Positions 37,673 through 44,224 of a stretch of 49,359 bases of DNA are shown here, piece by piece. Positions within the stretch are counted from its first letter, which is position 1. Each line of letters starts with the position of its first letter. The stretch is taken from contig CALMPB010000512.1 in NCBI GenBank assembly GCA_937871985.1, positions 1 through 49,359 of the forward strand, given 5' to 3'. Both the position numbers and the translations under genes were made by a program. The notes beneath the pieces are model-generated. The model saw only the letters and a program-made list of their open reading frames with translations, made no database searches and was not told the origin of the DNA. This DNA is from an uncultured Burkholderiaceae bacterium. GTDB lineage: Bacteria > Pseudomonadota > Gammaproteobacteria > Burkholderiales > Burkholderiaceae.

Positions 37673-37694
37673 TGTCCAGTGGCTTACGCCAACG

Positions 37695-37734
37695 CAAAGC
37701 GGGCGCTGGCGTTTCCGGCCAGCGCCCGCTTTTC
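37695..37734. terminator. Strong bidirectional intrinsic terminator
   Basis: Perfect 13-bp stem AGCGGGCGCTGGC/GCCAGCGCCCGCT (37698-37710 and 37718-37730) with a 7-nt loop, flanked by AAA on the left and TTTT on the right. It ends the minus-strand Rieske gene (stop at 37748) and also any plus-strand transcript from the left. Confidence 0.9.
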
Positions 37735-37747
37735 CGGCATTCAAACC

Positions 37748-38827
37748 TTAAAGCACTGCTTCGGTCACCTTGCGTTTTGATTCTTCGTGTTCCGCGGAAA
37801 CGTCGGCGCGCTCGGCATCCAACTGCCTTTGGATGATTCGGCGAAGCTGTATTCTTGCCCTATCCGAAACGATGTCGACCAAGGCGTTTTCACCCAACTC
37901 TGCCAGGCGAAGCTGTTGCCCCTCGCACATGTCCTTGTCTTCTTTGAAGGCAGTCTCGATTTCATGAAAGAGATCTTCGGTGGCTTGCGGGTCGTCCTGG
38001 CGGTAGCCATTACACGTAGAGAAGAAGTAGAAGCATGAGTCTTCGCTTTCGGGAGTGAGTCCGTGGAAGAGCCGCAACGAGAACCCGCCGTCACGGTTGC
38101 CCTCATAGGCCCCTTGCCCCACATCAACCGCTCCGCTCCATTGAATGATGTTGCTTGGAGAAACAAAGGAAAACTCTTGCCAGCGGTCAACCTTGCCCTT
38201 GAACGGCACCGCTTTCAGGTAGGTGGGAGGCGGGTTCGAGTCAAGCATCCAGCGCACGTACTTCAGCCCCTCGTCGGTAAGCGTGGTTTCCATCTTGGCG
38301 TCGACGTGGATCTGAGGATTGCCGCCGATGGTGGTCCGATGAACATAGCCTAGGTGGGTCAGATCCATGAGGTTGTCGACCATGAGCAGGTAGCTTGCCT
38401 TGATGTGATAGAAGCCGTGCCTGTGTGGCCAGTTCTTGTAGTCGTTGTGAAAGGGATAATCGATGATCTTCGACTCGTCCTTGAGCGCCGGGTCTCCCAT
38501 CCATATCCAGATGAACTCATCTTTCTCGACCACTGGATAACTTGTCACGCGAGCCTTCTGCGGCACTTTCTCTTGCCCTGGTATGTGCAGAACCCTACCC
38601 TGGCTGTCGTGAACGACGCCGTGATAGCCACACTCAATGCCACCATCAACGATGTAGCCCATGGATAGCGGCGCACCGCGGTGACAGCATTTATCTTCCA
38701 GTGCGCCCACCTTGCCGTCCTTCCCCTTGAACAGCACGACAGGCTTGTCGCATATGCGGCGCGCCAGGGGTTTGTCTTCAAGCTCTTTGCTCCAAGCCGC
38801 TATGTACCACGTGTTCAATACAAACAT
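37748..38827 (-). CDS. Rieske non-heme iron oxygenase, VanA/O-demethylase-like
   Basis: Catalytic subunit of a two-component Rieske oxygenase, 359 aa. The 2Fe-2S cluster ligands are Cys47, His49, Cys66 and His69 (CCHRGAPLSMGY and CGYHG). The mononuclear iron site shows as DNLMDLTHLGYVH with the bridging Asp155 and His158/His163. N-terminal NTWYIAAWSKEL and the length fit VanA-type aromatic O-demethylases and related phenoxybenzoate or toluenesulfonate enzymes; no small beta subunit is present. ATG 38827 has an AAGGAG site 7 bp upstream; the open frame to 38998 is untranslated leader. No ferredoxin-reductase gene (VanB-like) is near, so the electron donor must lie elsewhere. Divergent from a NahR-type regulator. 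Substrate unknown. Confidence 0.88.
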   Translation of the reverse strand: MFVLNTWYIAAWSKELEDKPLARRICDKPVVLFKGKDGKVGALEDKCCHRGAPLSMGYIVDGGIECGYHGVVHDSQGRVLHIPGQEKVPQKARVTSYPVVEKDEFIWIWMGDPALKDESKIIDYPFHNDYKNWPHRHGFYHIKASYLLMVDNLMDLTHLGYVHRTTIGGNPQIHVDAKMETTLTDEGLKYVRWMLDSNPPPTYLKAVPFKGKVDRWQEFSFVSPSNIIQWSGAVDVGQGAYEGNRDGGFSLRLFHGLTPESEDSCFYFFSTCNGYRQDDPQATEDLFHEIETAFKEDKDMCEGQQLRLAELGENALVDIVSDRARIQLRRIIQRQLDAERADVSAEHEESKRKVTEAVL

Positions 38828-38995
38828 TGTTGTCTCCTTGATTGTATGAGTGCCACCCGCACACTCTTTGTGTCTGCGCCCACCTGTATCCGGCCATGTA
38901 TTCTTGTTCTCGGATCGCCGTTCAAACGGTTTCCCGTGTGTTGCGTCCGTCCGGCCTTCCATCAACGCTTGATTTATTATCGGAACGCCCCCTAA

Positions 38996-39009
38996 CATAT
39001 GTCAATCAA
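38996..39009 (-). promoter_or_regulatory. 14-bp motif TTGATTGACATATG (shared with 47278-47291)
   Basis: Read on the minus strand, 38996-39009 is TTGATTGACATATG. It differs by one base from TTGATTAACATATG upstream of the FAH-gentisate dioxygenase pair at 47278-47291. Here it sits in the divergent Rieske/LysR region, 26 bp before the regulator start codon. Candidate operator. Confidence 0.4.
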
Positions 39010-39035
39010 ATGAGTACATACACCATATCCAAATA

Positions 39036-39971
39036 ATGAATATCGCTGACCTCGATCTCAATCTTCTGCGTATCTTCGACGCCATCATGCGAACAAAGAA
39101 CGTCTCGGAAGCCGGAGCCTCTCTTGGCCTTAGCCAGCCTGCTACCAGTTTTGCGCTGGCCAAGCTGCGCAAGGCCTGTGGCGACACCTTGTTTGTCCGC
39201 ACGCCCAGGGGAATGCAGCCCACCCCCCGCGCCCAATCCATGGCCGAACCGGTGCGTCACATACTCAGCGTTGTCGAAACTGAAGTTTTCAAAGTATCGG
39301 AGTTCAACCCGCGTACTACAGAACGCACTTTCGTCTTCAGCATGACCGACATTGGAGAAATGGTTTTTCTGCCGAAACTGTTGAGCAGATTAAGGGAAGA
39401 AGCGCCAAAAATTGTCATCAAGACAGTAACCATTCCTGCTGCCCAGCTGGAAAGCGACCTTGAGTCGGGTGCCGTCGATATTGCATTGGGCTATTTTCCC
39501 GACCTCAAGAAGGCAAACTTCTACCAACAACGGCTTTTCAACAGCTCATTTGTATGCGTAATGCGGGCCGACCATCCGGTGGTGCACAAGCGGCTAAACC
39601 TTAAGCAGTTTCTTACGCTCTCGCACGCGGTGGTCAGGGCCGAAGGCCGAAGCCAGGAGGTGGTTGAGCATTTCTTGATGCGCAACGGCTTGAGTCGACC
39701 CATCGGCCTGCATATTCCCCATTTCATGAGCGTTCCCTATTTTTTGGCAAATACCGATTACCTGGTCACTGTTCCTCTGCCCGCGGCGGTGGAGTTCGCC
39801 AAAGTGACACCGTTGAAGTTCTTTGAGCTACCTCTCAAAAATGCCCCAGGTATTGAATTAAGGCAACACTGGCACGCGCGTTTTCATCGAGATATCGCCA
39901 GTAAATGGATGCGCAAGATCGTCTATGAATGCTTCTCGGCCCCCGACGTCAAGCCCTTGTCAAACCGTTGA
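39036..39971 (+). CDS. LysR-family regulator, NahR/NodD-like
   Basis: Transcription regulator of 311 aa. The winged helix-turn-helix reads DLNLLRIFDAIM..TKNVSEAGASLGLSQPATSFALAKLRK, with RTPRGMQPTPRA after it. The effector domain begins ERTFVFSMTDIGEMVFLPKLLSRL, the clear signature of the NahR/NagR/LinR/NodD branch that responds to salicylate-like aromatics or flavonoids; WHARFHRDIASKWMRK near the C-terminus also matches. Divergent by 208 bp from the Rieske gene and upstream of the DinB-glyoxalase-GST genes, both of which it may control together with its own synthesis. The inducer is unknown. Confidence 0.9.
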   Translation: MNIADLDLNLLRIFDAIMRTKNVSEAGASLGLSQPATSFALAKLRKACGDTLFVRTPRGMQPTPRAQSMAEPVRHILSVVETEVFKVSEFNPRTTERTFVFSMTDIGEMVFLPKLLSRLREEAPKIVIKTVTIPAAQLESDLESGAVDIALGYFPDLKKANFYQQRLFNSSFVCVMRADHPVVHKRLNLKQFLTLSHAVVRAEGRSQEVVEHFLMRNGLSRPIGLHIPHFMSVPYFLANTDYLVTVPLPAAVEFAKVTPLKFFELPLKNAPGIELRQHWHARFHRDIASKWMRKIVYECFSAPDVKPLSNR

Positions 39972-40021
39972 ATGCCGGCCGCTGTATCCATGAAATGGAT
40001 ATCGTCTATTAGTCTATAAGA

Positions 40022-40051
40022 TTGACAGTGGTTGCCGGCACTTCTCATAAT
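40022..40051 (+). promoter_or_regulatory. Sigma70 promoter of the dinB-gloA-gst genes
   Basis: A perfect -35 TTGACA (40022-40027) and CATAAT (40046-40051) are separated by 18 bp. Just upstream (about 40003-40018) the hexamer GTCTAT occurs twice 9 bp apart, a possible activator or repressor site overlapping the promoter edge. The leader to ATG 40119 is about 60 nt. Confidence 0.65.
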
Positions 40052-40118
40052 CTGTGCTTCTCAATATACAAATGCAGGCTGGGGCGCATGTATCGCCTCA
40101 CAACGCAGTGGAGGAGCA

Positions 40119-40631
40119 ATGATTACAAAGGAACAGGTTCGGTTGCTTGCGAAGTACAACAAATGGATGAACGATAAGGTTTACCAAGCATCTTCCGAAC
40201 TCTCTGACCAAACACGTAAGGCAGACGCAAAAGCCAGCTACAAGTCCGTGCACTCGACACTGAATTATCTGTTATGGGCTGATTATGTCTGGCTGGGCCG
40301 TTTCACCAAAGGCACCGCACTGGCTCGTAACTACCCGCAGGGCCCCATAGGGGTCGATCTATTTGAAGACTGGGCCGCATTGCAATCGGCCAGGCAGGCC
40401 ATGGACGAAGACCTTCTGGCCTGGTCTGAACAAGTTTCAGAATCATGGCTTGCAAGCGACTACAGCTGGCACAGCGTGCTGACCGACAAAACCATTACAA
40501 AGCCGGCCTGGTTGCTTGTTACGCACTTGTTCAACCATCAGACAGACCACCGTGGCCAGGTCATTACTCTTTTGAAGCAGCAGGGTCTTGCCGTAGGTGA
40601 GTCCGACCTGCTTTTCATGCCGCTGGGCTGA
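40119..40631 (+). CDS. DinB-fold (DinB/YfiT) metalloprotein
   Basis: Four-helix-bundle protein of 170 aa with the divalent-metal triad His45, His140 and His144 (KSVHSTLNYLLWAD and HLFNHQTDHRGQV), the usual DinB layout. Related proteins include mycothiol-dependent maleylpyruvate isomerase, bacillithiol transferases and other thiol S-transferases, while many members are uncharacterised. ATG 40119 is chosen for its GGAG site; the frame is open from 40032. It is the first of three genes that use or could use glutathione (next is glyoxalase I, then a GST). A role as a thiol-dependent isomerase in a gentisate-type pathway is an inference from neighbours. Confidence 0.85.
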   Translation: MITKEQVRLLAKYNKWMNDKVYQASSELSDQTRKADAKASYKSVHSTLNYLLWADYVWLGRFTKGTALARNYPQGPIGVDLFEDWAALQSARQAMDEDLLAWSEQVSESWLASDYSWHSVLTDKTITKPAWLLVTHLFNHQTDHRGQVITLLKQQGLAVGESDLLFMPLG

Positions 40632-40692
40632 GTCAAACCAGAAACTTGCCTATGCCGGCCAACAAAGAACTTCCCTGAATAAGGAAAAGAAC

Positions 40693-41115
40693 ATGCCCAA
40701 CGAGCAGCAACGCTCTCATAGAGTAATGCACACAATGATCCGTGTGCACGACATGGACGCCTCTCTTGACTTCTACACCCGCATCCTGAAAATGAAGCTT
40801 CTTCGAAAGAAAGACTTTCCCGAAGGACGCTTCTCACTGGCCTTTGTGGGCTACGGCCCCGAGGCCGACAACGCTGTCATCGAATTGACCCACAACTGGG
40901 ATCAGTCCGAACCTTACGCACTAGGCTCGGGATACGGACACATCGCCATTGCCGTGCAAAATATCTATGGAACCTGTGACGAGATCAAGAAGAGCGGGGG
41001 AAAAATAATACGCGAAGCGGGCCCGATGAAGAACGACACGCTGGTGCTTGCGTTCGTGGAAGATCCCGACGGCTATAAGATCGAATTGATCGACGCTGAC
41101 ACGGTTGCGGCCTGA
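40693..41115 (+). CDS. gloA: Lactoylglutathione lyase (glyoxalase I)
   Basis: VOC-superfamily enzyme of 140 aa that isomerises the glutathione hemithioacetal of methylglyoxal or similar 2-oxoaldehydes to the lactoyl thioester. The resemblance to E. coli GloA is strong over the whole length (LLRKK..FSLAFVGYGPE, AVIELTHNW, GYGHIAIAV, REAGP, FVEDPDGYKIELI). The four metal ligands fall at His13, Glu64, His83 and Glu131 with the spacing of the nickel/cobalt enzyme. ATG 40693 has an AAGGA site. It ends 3 bp before the GST gene. A true glyoxalase in an aromatic catabolic island is unusual. Confidence 0.93.
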   Translation: MPNEQQRSHRVMHTMIRVHDMDASLDFYTRILKMKLLRKKDFPEGRFSLAFVGYGPEADNAVIELTHNWDQSEPYALGSGYGHIAIAVQNIYGTCDEIKKSGGKIIREAGPMKNDTLVLAFVEDPDGYKIELIDADTVAA

Positions 41116-41118
41116 GCC

Positions 41119-41748
41119 ATGGCAGATCTCACTCTACTGACCTATCCCGGCCCGAATGACCTAAAGGTTCGCATCATGTTGGCCGAAGTCTCGGCCAGCT
41201 ACGCCGTCAGGAAGATCGACATCAAGGCGGGCGAACAGTTCCGCCCCGAGTTCCTGGCCGTTTCGCCGAACAACAAGATCCCCGTTTTGCTCGATGACCG
41301 CGACGAATCAACCGCCGTGTTCGAAACCGGCGCCATTCTTACGTACTTGGCCGAGACGCACGGCTGCTTGTTGCCCACCGCTGCCCAGCGGCGGGCACAA
41401 GCTCTTTCGTGGCTGCACTTTGGCACAGGTGGGCTGGGTTCGACCCTGCCGCAATTGCACCATTATCTCGACATGCCCGACTCGCCGCCAGCCGTTATTG
41501 ACCGCTTTAGGCAAGAAGCCATCCGGCTTTTCAATGTGCTCGAGCGGCGGTTGTCGTCAAACGAGTACCTGGTGGGGGAATACACGATTGCCGATATTCC
41601 GAGTTATGTTTCGACGTCGGGCTGGCTCGAACGAGTCAAGGCGATCTCGCAAGGCGGCTTGCAGGAAACCCCCAACATAGACCGTTGGCTTTCGCGCATA
41701 GCAAGCCGGCCCGCTGTAGTGGCGGCGGTCGATGCGGCACGAACCTGA
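41119..41748 (+). CDS. Glutathione S-transferase, nu-class/YfcG-like
   Basis: Cytosolic GST of 209 aa. The thioredoxin-like N-domain has YPGPNDLKVRIMLAE, with the PN pair typical of nu-class enzymes, and NNKIPVL with the cis-proline. ETGAILTYLAE holds the glutathione gamma-glutamyl contact. The alpha-helical C-domain has the N-capping motif YTIADIPSYV. It does not look like zeta-class maleylpyruvate isomerase, which has a SSxxS(C)xR motif. Possible roles are disulfide reductase, dehalogenase or glutathione conjugation of a pathway intermediate. Last gene of the dinB-gloA-gst unit. Confidence 0.88.
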   Translation: MADLTLLTYPGPNDLKVRIMLAEVSASYAVRKIDIKAGEQFRPEFLAVSPNNKIPVLLDDRDESTAVFETGAILTYLAETHGCLLPTAAQRRAQALSWLHFGTGGLGSTLPQLHHYLDMPDSPPAVIDRFRQEAIRLFNVLERRLSSNEYLVGEYTIADIPSYVSTSGWLERVKAISQGGLQETPNIDRWLSRIASRPAVVAAVDAART

Positions 41749-41757
41749 GGTGAAAAA

Positions 41758-41790
41758 GCAAAGCGCCCGATTCATTTTCCGGCGCTTTGC
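41758..41790 (-). terminator. Intrinsic terminator overlapping the end of the lysR gene
   Basis: Perfect 10-bp stem GCAAAGCGCC/GGCGCTTTGC (41758-41767 and 41781-41790) with a 13-nt loop. On the minus strand it is followed by TTTTT (forward AAAAA at 41753-41757), so it can stop lysR transcription; one arm lies inside the last lysR codons. In the plus direction it follows the GST stop and may also act, though its T run is poor (TGTTGTTG). Confidence 0.75.
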
Positions 41791-42689
41791 TGTTGTTGCG
41801 AGTCGAGCACGCCTTTAACCGCCACCGCCAACGCATCCGCCCCGTAGATGGGGTCTCTTCCTTTGCGGGTGATCTGGTAGTAGCGGATCGGCACCGTAGG
41901 CCGGGTCAGCACAGCCATGCTGACCCTGTAGCGGTGGCAAGCGTTGGCGACAAAGCCCGGCAAGATTGCAGAGCCGAACCCGGCCTCGACCATGGCAAGG
42001 ATAGTGAGCAGGTTCTCGTGCACAGGCCGATTCTCGTCCGCACGGCCCAGATGCCGAAGGTGTTCTTCGATTAACTGCTGAACGGGGTTTTCAGGCGGCA
42101 GCGACACCAGCGGCGTGCTACCCAGGCGCTTCCATGTAATGGTTTGCGTGAGGGCTTGGAATTCTGCTTGGGCGGCAGTAATAAGAACGAGCGGGAAGCT
42201 CGACAATTCGACCCGCTCGATACCCGAGGCGGGTTTGAAGAAAATACCGAAGCCCACGTCGATCAAGCCTCGCTCCACCTCGTCTTGTATGCGCTTGCGG
42301 TCGATGTCGCGCACTTGCAAAGTGACGTCGGGACACTCGTCTTGAAAGAGCGCCCGGGCGCGGGGAAAGACACTGGCTGCGATCAAGGGCGTGGCGGCGA
42401 CCCTGAGTATTCTTTTAGCCTGACTGGAAAGTTCTTTCAGATCGTCTGAGACGGAATCGAGATCGGACACGACACGCGTGGCCACTGGCAGCAATCGGTG
42501 CCCCGCTTCGGTGAGCGAAACCGATCGTGTGGTGCGATCGAACAAGCGGCAATTCATCTGTGCTTCCACGTCGCGAATTAAAGCACTAAGCCCAGACTGG
42601 GTGATATGCAGAATCTCGGCCGCGCGCGTAAAACTGCTTAACCGCGCAATGGTCAAGAACGCTTGTAGCTGGCGCTGTGTTAGATTCAT
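41772..42689 (-). CDS. LysR-family transcriptional regulator
   Basis: 305-aa LysR regulator unrelated in detail to the one at 39.0 kb. The helix-turn-helix is LTQRQLQAFLTIARLSSFTRAAEILHITQSGLSALIRDVEAQ, followed by RLFDRTTRSVSLTEAG, as in the CynR/CbbR-like general branch. The effector domain begins near residue 92 (RILRVAATPLI). It is divergent, across 101 bp, from the FAD hydroxylase gene, the classic LysR arrangement, so it most likely controls that gene and itself. Inducer unknown. Confidence 0.9.
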   Translation of the reverse strand: MNLTQRQLQAFLTIARLSSFTRAAEILHITQSGLSALIRDVEAQMNCRLFDRTTRSVSLTEAGHRLLPVATRVVSDLDSVSDDLKELSSQAKRILRVAATPLIAASVFPRARALFQDECPDVTLQVRDIDRKRIQDEVERGLIDVGFGIFFKPASGIERVELSSFPLVLITAAQAEFQALTQTITWKRLGSTPLVSLPPENPVQQLIEEHLRHLGRADENRPVHENLLTILAMVEAGFGSAILPGFVANACHRYRVSMAVLTRPTVPIRYYQITRKGRDPIYGADALAVAVKGVLDSQQQQSAGK

Positions 42690-42754
42690 TTCTATTGAAA
42701 CTTAATTCATTTGATATTCCTGATTATATTATTTATATGGCTGCGGTTAAATAT

Positions 42755-42777
42755 CGTCACTATCCAACATGGTGACG
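42755..42777. repeat. Inverted repeat CGTCAC-N11-GTGACG before the hydroxylase gene
   Basis: CGTCAC (42755-42760) and GTGACG (42772-42777) form a perfect 6-bp dyad with an 11-bp spacer, 13 bp before ATG 42791. Either a regulator site or a hairpin near the ribosome site. Confidence 0.4.
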
Positions 42778-42790
42778 AATCGAGAGCCTT

Positions 42791-44008
42791 ATGAGTAATC
42801 GAACACAGGTGGCCATTGCCGGCGGCGGTATCGGCGGCCTTACCGCAGCATTGGCTTTATTACGCCGCGGCTTCAAGGTCATTGTTTGCGAGCAGGCTCC
42901 CGAACTTAAAGAAGTCGGGGCGGGGCTGCAACTCAGCCCCAACGGCTTACGGGCCCTTTACCTGCTCGGCCTGCAGCAGCCTCTGGCCGAGGCAGCAAGC
43001 GAGCCCGTGGGAAAAGAAATCCGCCTCTGGAACTCTGGGAAAAAGTGGAATCTTTTCGACCTGGGCGCCTCGTCTGTCAAGCAGTATGGCTACCCTTACC
43101 TGATGATGTACAGGCCCGATCTGCATTCTATTCTGGTGCAGGCCATACTTCAGCTCGACCCGGACGCAATCTGGATCGGGGCCAGGTGCTTGGGGTTCGA
43201 ACAAGACGCAAACGAGGTAAAAGTACTTCTTGCCGACGGACGAACGGTAACGTCCGACGTGCTGGTGGGCGCCGACGGCGTTCACTCCATGGTTCGTGCC
43301 AAACTGATGGGTGCAGACCAACCGAAGTTCTCGGGGTGCCAGGCCTGGCGCGGTGTGATACCCATGGACGATCTGCCCGAGACCCTGCGCAGGCCAGTGG
43401 GTACGAACTGGGTCGGGCCGGGCGCGCACGTCATTCATTATCCATTGCACGCAGGCAAGCTCATGAACTTTGTGGGCATTGTGGAAACGGAAGACTGGGG
43501 CACCGAATCGTGGACGCAGAAAGGCACTCATGACGAGATGCATGCCGATTTCCAGGGATGGCATGCTGACGTGCACACACTGATAGATCGCATCCAGACT
43601 CCCTATAAGTGGGCTCTTATGATGCGCGATCCGCTGACGCATTGGACGTCGGGCAGGGTAACGCTGTTGGGCGACGCTGCGCACCCAACATTGCCCTTTC
43701 TGGCGCAGGGCGCGGCCATGGCGATCGAAGACGGATACATGCTGGCGCGCTGCCTGGGCCACGACGCCGCCGATCCGGTTACAGCGTTGGCCAGCTATCA
43801 AAGGGCGCGCATTGATCGCACTACGCACATTGTCGAACAATCTACCGAGAACGGCAGGCGATTCCATAACCGGGAACTGGCCAGCGCCGAAGGGGCGGCC
43901 GCATACGTTGACCGCGAATGGGCCGAAGATAAAGTTAGGCAACGGTACGACTGGCTGTTCTCGTACGAGGTGGACAATGCCTCGATAGAAGCGTTCTTCG
44001 AGGGGTGA
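42791..44008 (+). CDS. FAD-dependent hydroxylase, salicylate/3-hydroxybenzoate 6-hydroxylase type
   Basis: Group A flavoprotein monooxygenase of 405 aa. The N-terminal dinucleotide motif is AGGGIGGLTAALAL, with KEVGAGLQLSPNGLRAL after it; the DG motif is VLVGADGVHSMVRAKL and the GD motif is LLGDAAHPTLPFLAQGAAMAIEDG. These features and length fit the salicylate 1-hydroxylase and 3-hydroxybenzoate 6-hydroxylase group. The presence of a gentisate dioxygenase 5 kb away favours the 3-hydroxybenzoate to gentisate reaction, as in NagX/MhbM/XlnD, but 6-hydroxynicotinate or salicylate hydroxylation cannot be excluded. Controlled presumably by the divergent LysR. Confidence 0.85.
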   Translation: MSNRTQVAIAGGGIGGLTAALALLRRGFKVIVCEQAPELKEVGAGLQLSPNGLRALYLLGLQQPLAEAASEPVGKEIRLWNSGKKWNLFDLGASSVKQYGYPYLMMYRPDLHSILVQAILQLDPDAIWIGARCLGFEQDANEVKVLLADGRTVTSDVLVGADGVHSMVRAKLMGADQPKFSGCQAWRGVIPMDDLPETLRRPVGTNWVGPGAHVIHYPLHAGKLMNFVGIVETEDWGTESWTQKGTHDEMHADFQGWHADVHTLIDRIQTPYKWALMMRDPLTHWTSGRVTLLGDAAHPTLPFLAQGAAMAIEDGYMLARCLGHDAADPVTALASYQRARIDRTTHIVEQSTENGRRFHNRELASAEGAAAYVDREWAEDKVRQRYDWLFSYEVDNASIEAFFEG

Positions 44009-44224
44009 TGATGCAAGCCGACTTCATTCGCGCGAACGCTGGCGCAGGTACACCACACGCCAACACCCGCCTGACCAGAAAGGTGTGCAGTCCCGTAATT
44101 TTTCGGGGTCGTACAGCCGGCAGGAAACAAAGTAGTAAGACCCGACACTACGAATCGGGACGTAGCCAGCAGTTTTGTATCGCTGTCCACACAGCATAAA
44201 TATAAAGACTATCTAGGAGACATC

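Noticed and set aside
44005..44199. 64-codon ORF after the hydroxylase gene
   Set aside because: Arginine/serine-rich random-looking sequence without a ribosome site; overlaps the hydroxylase stop by chance.
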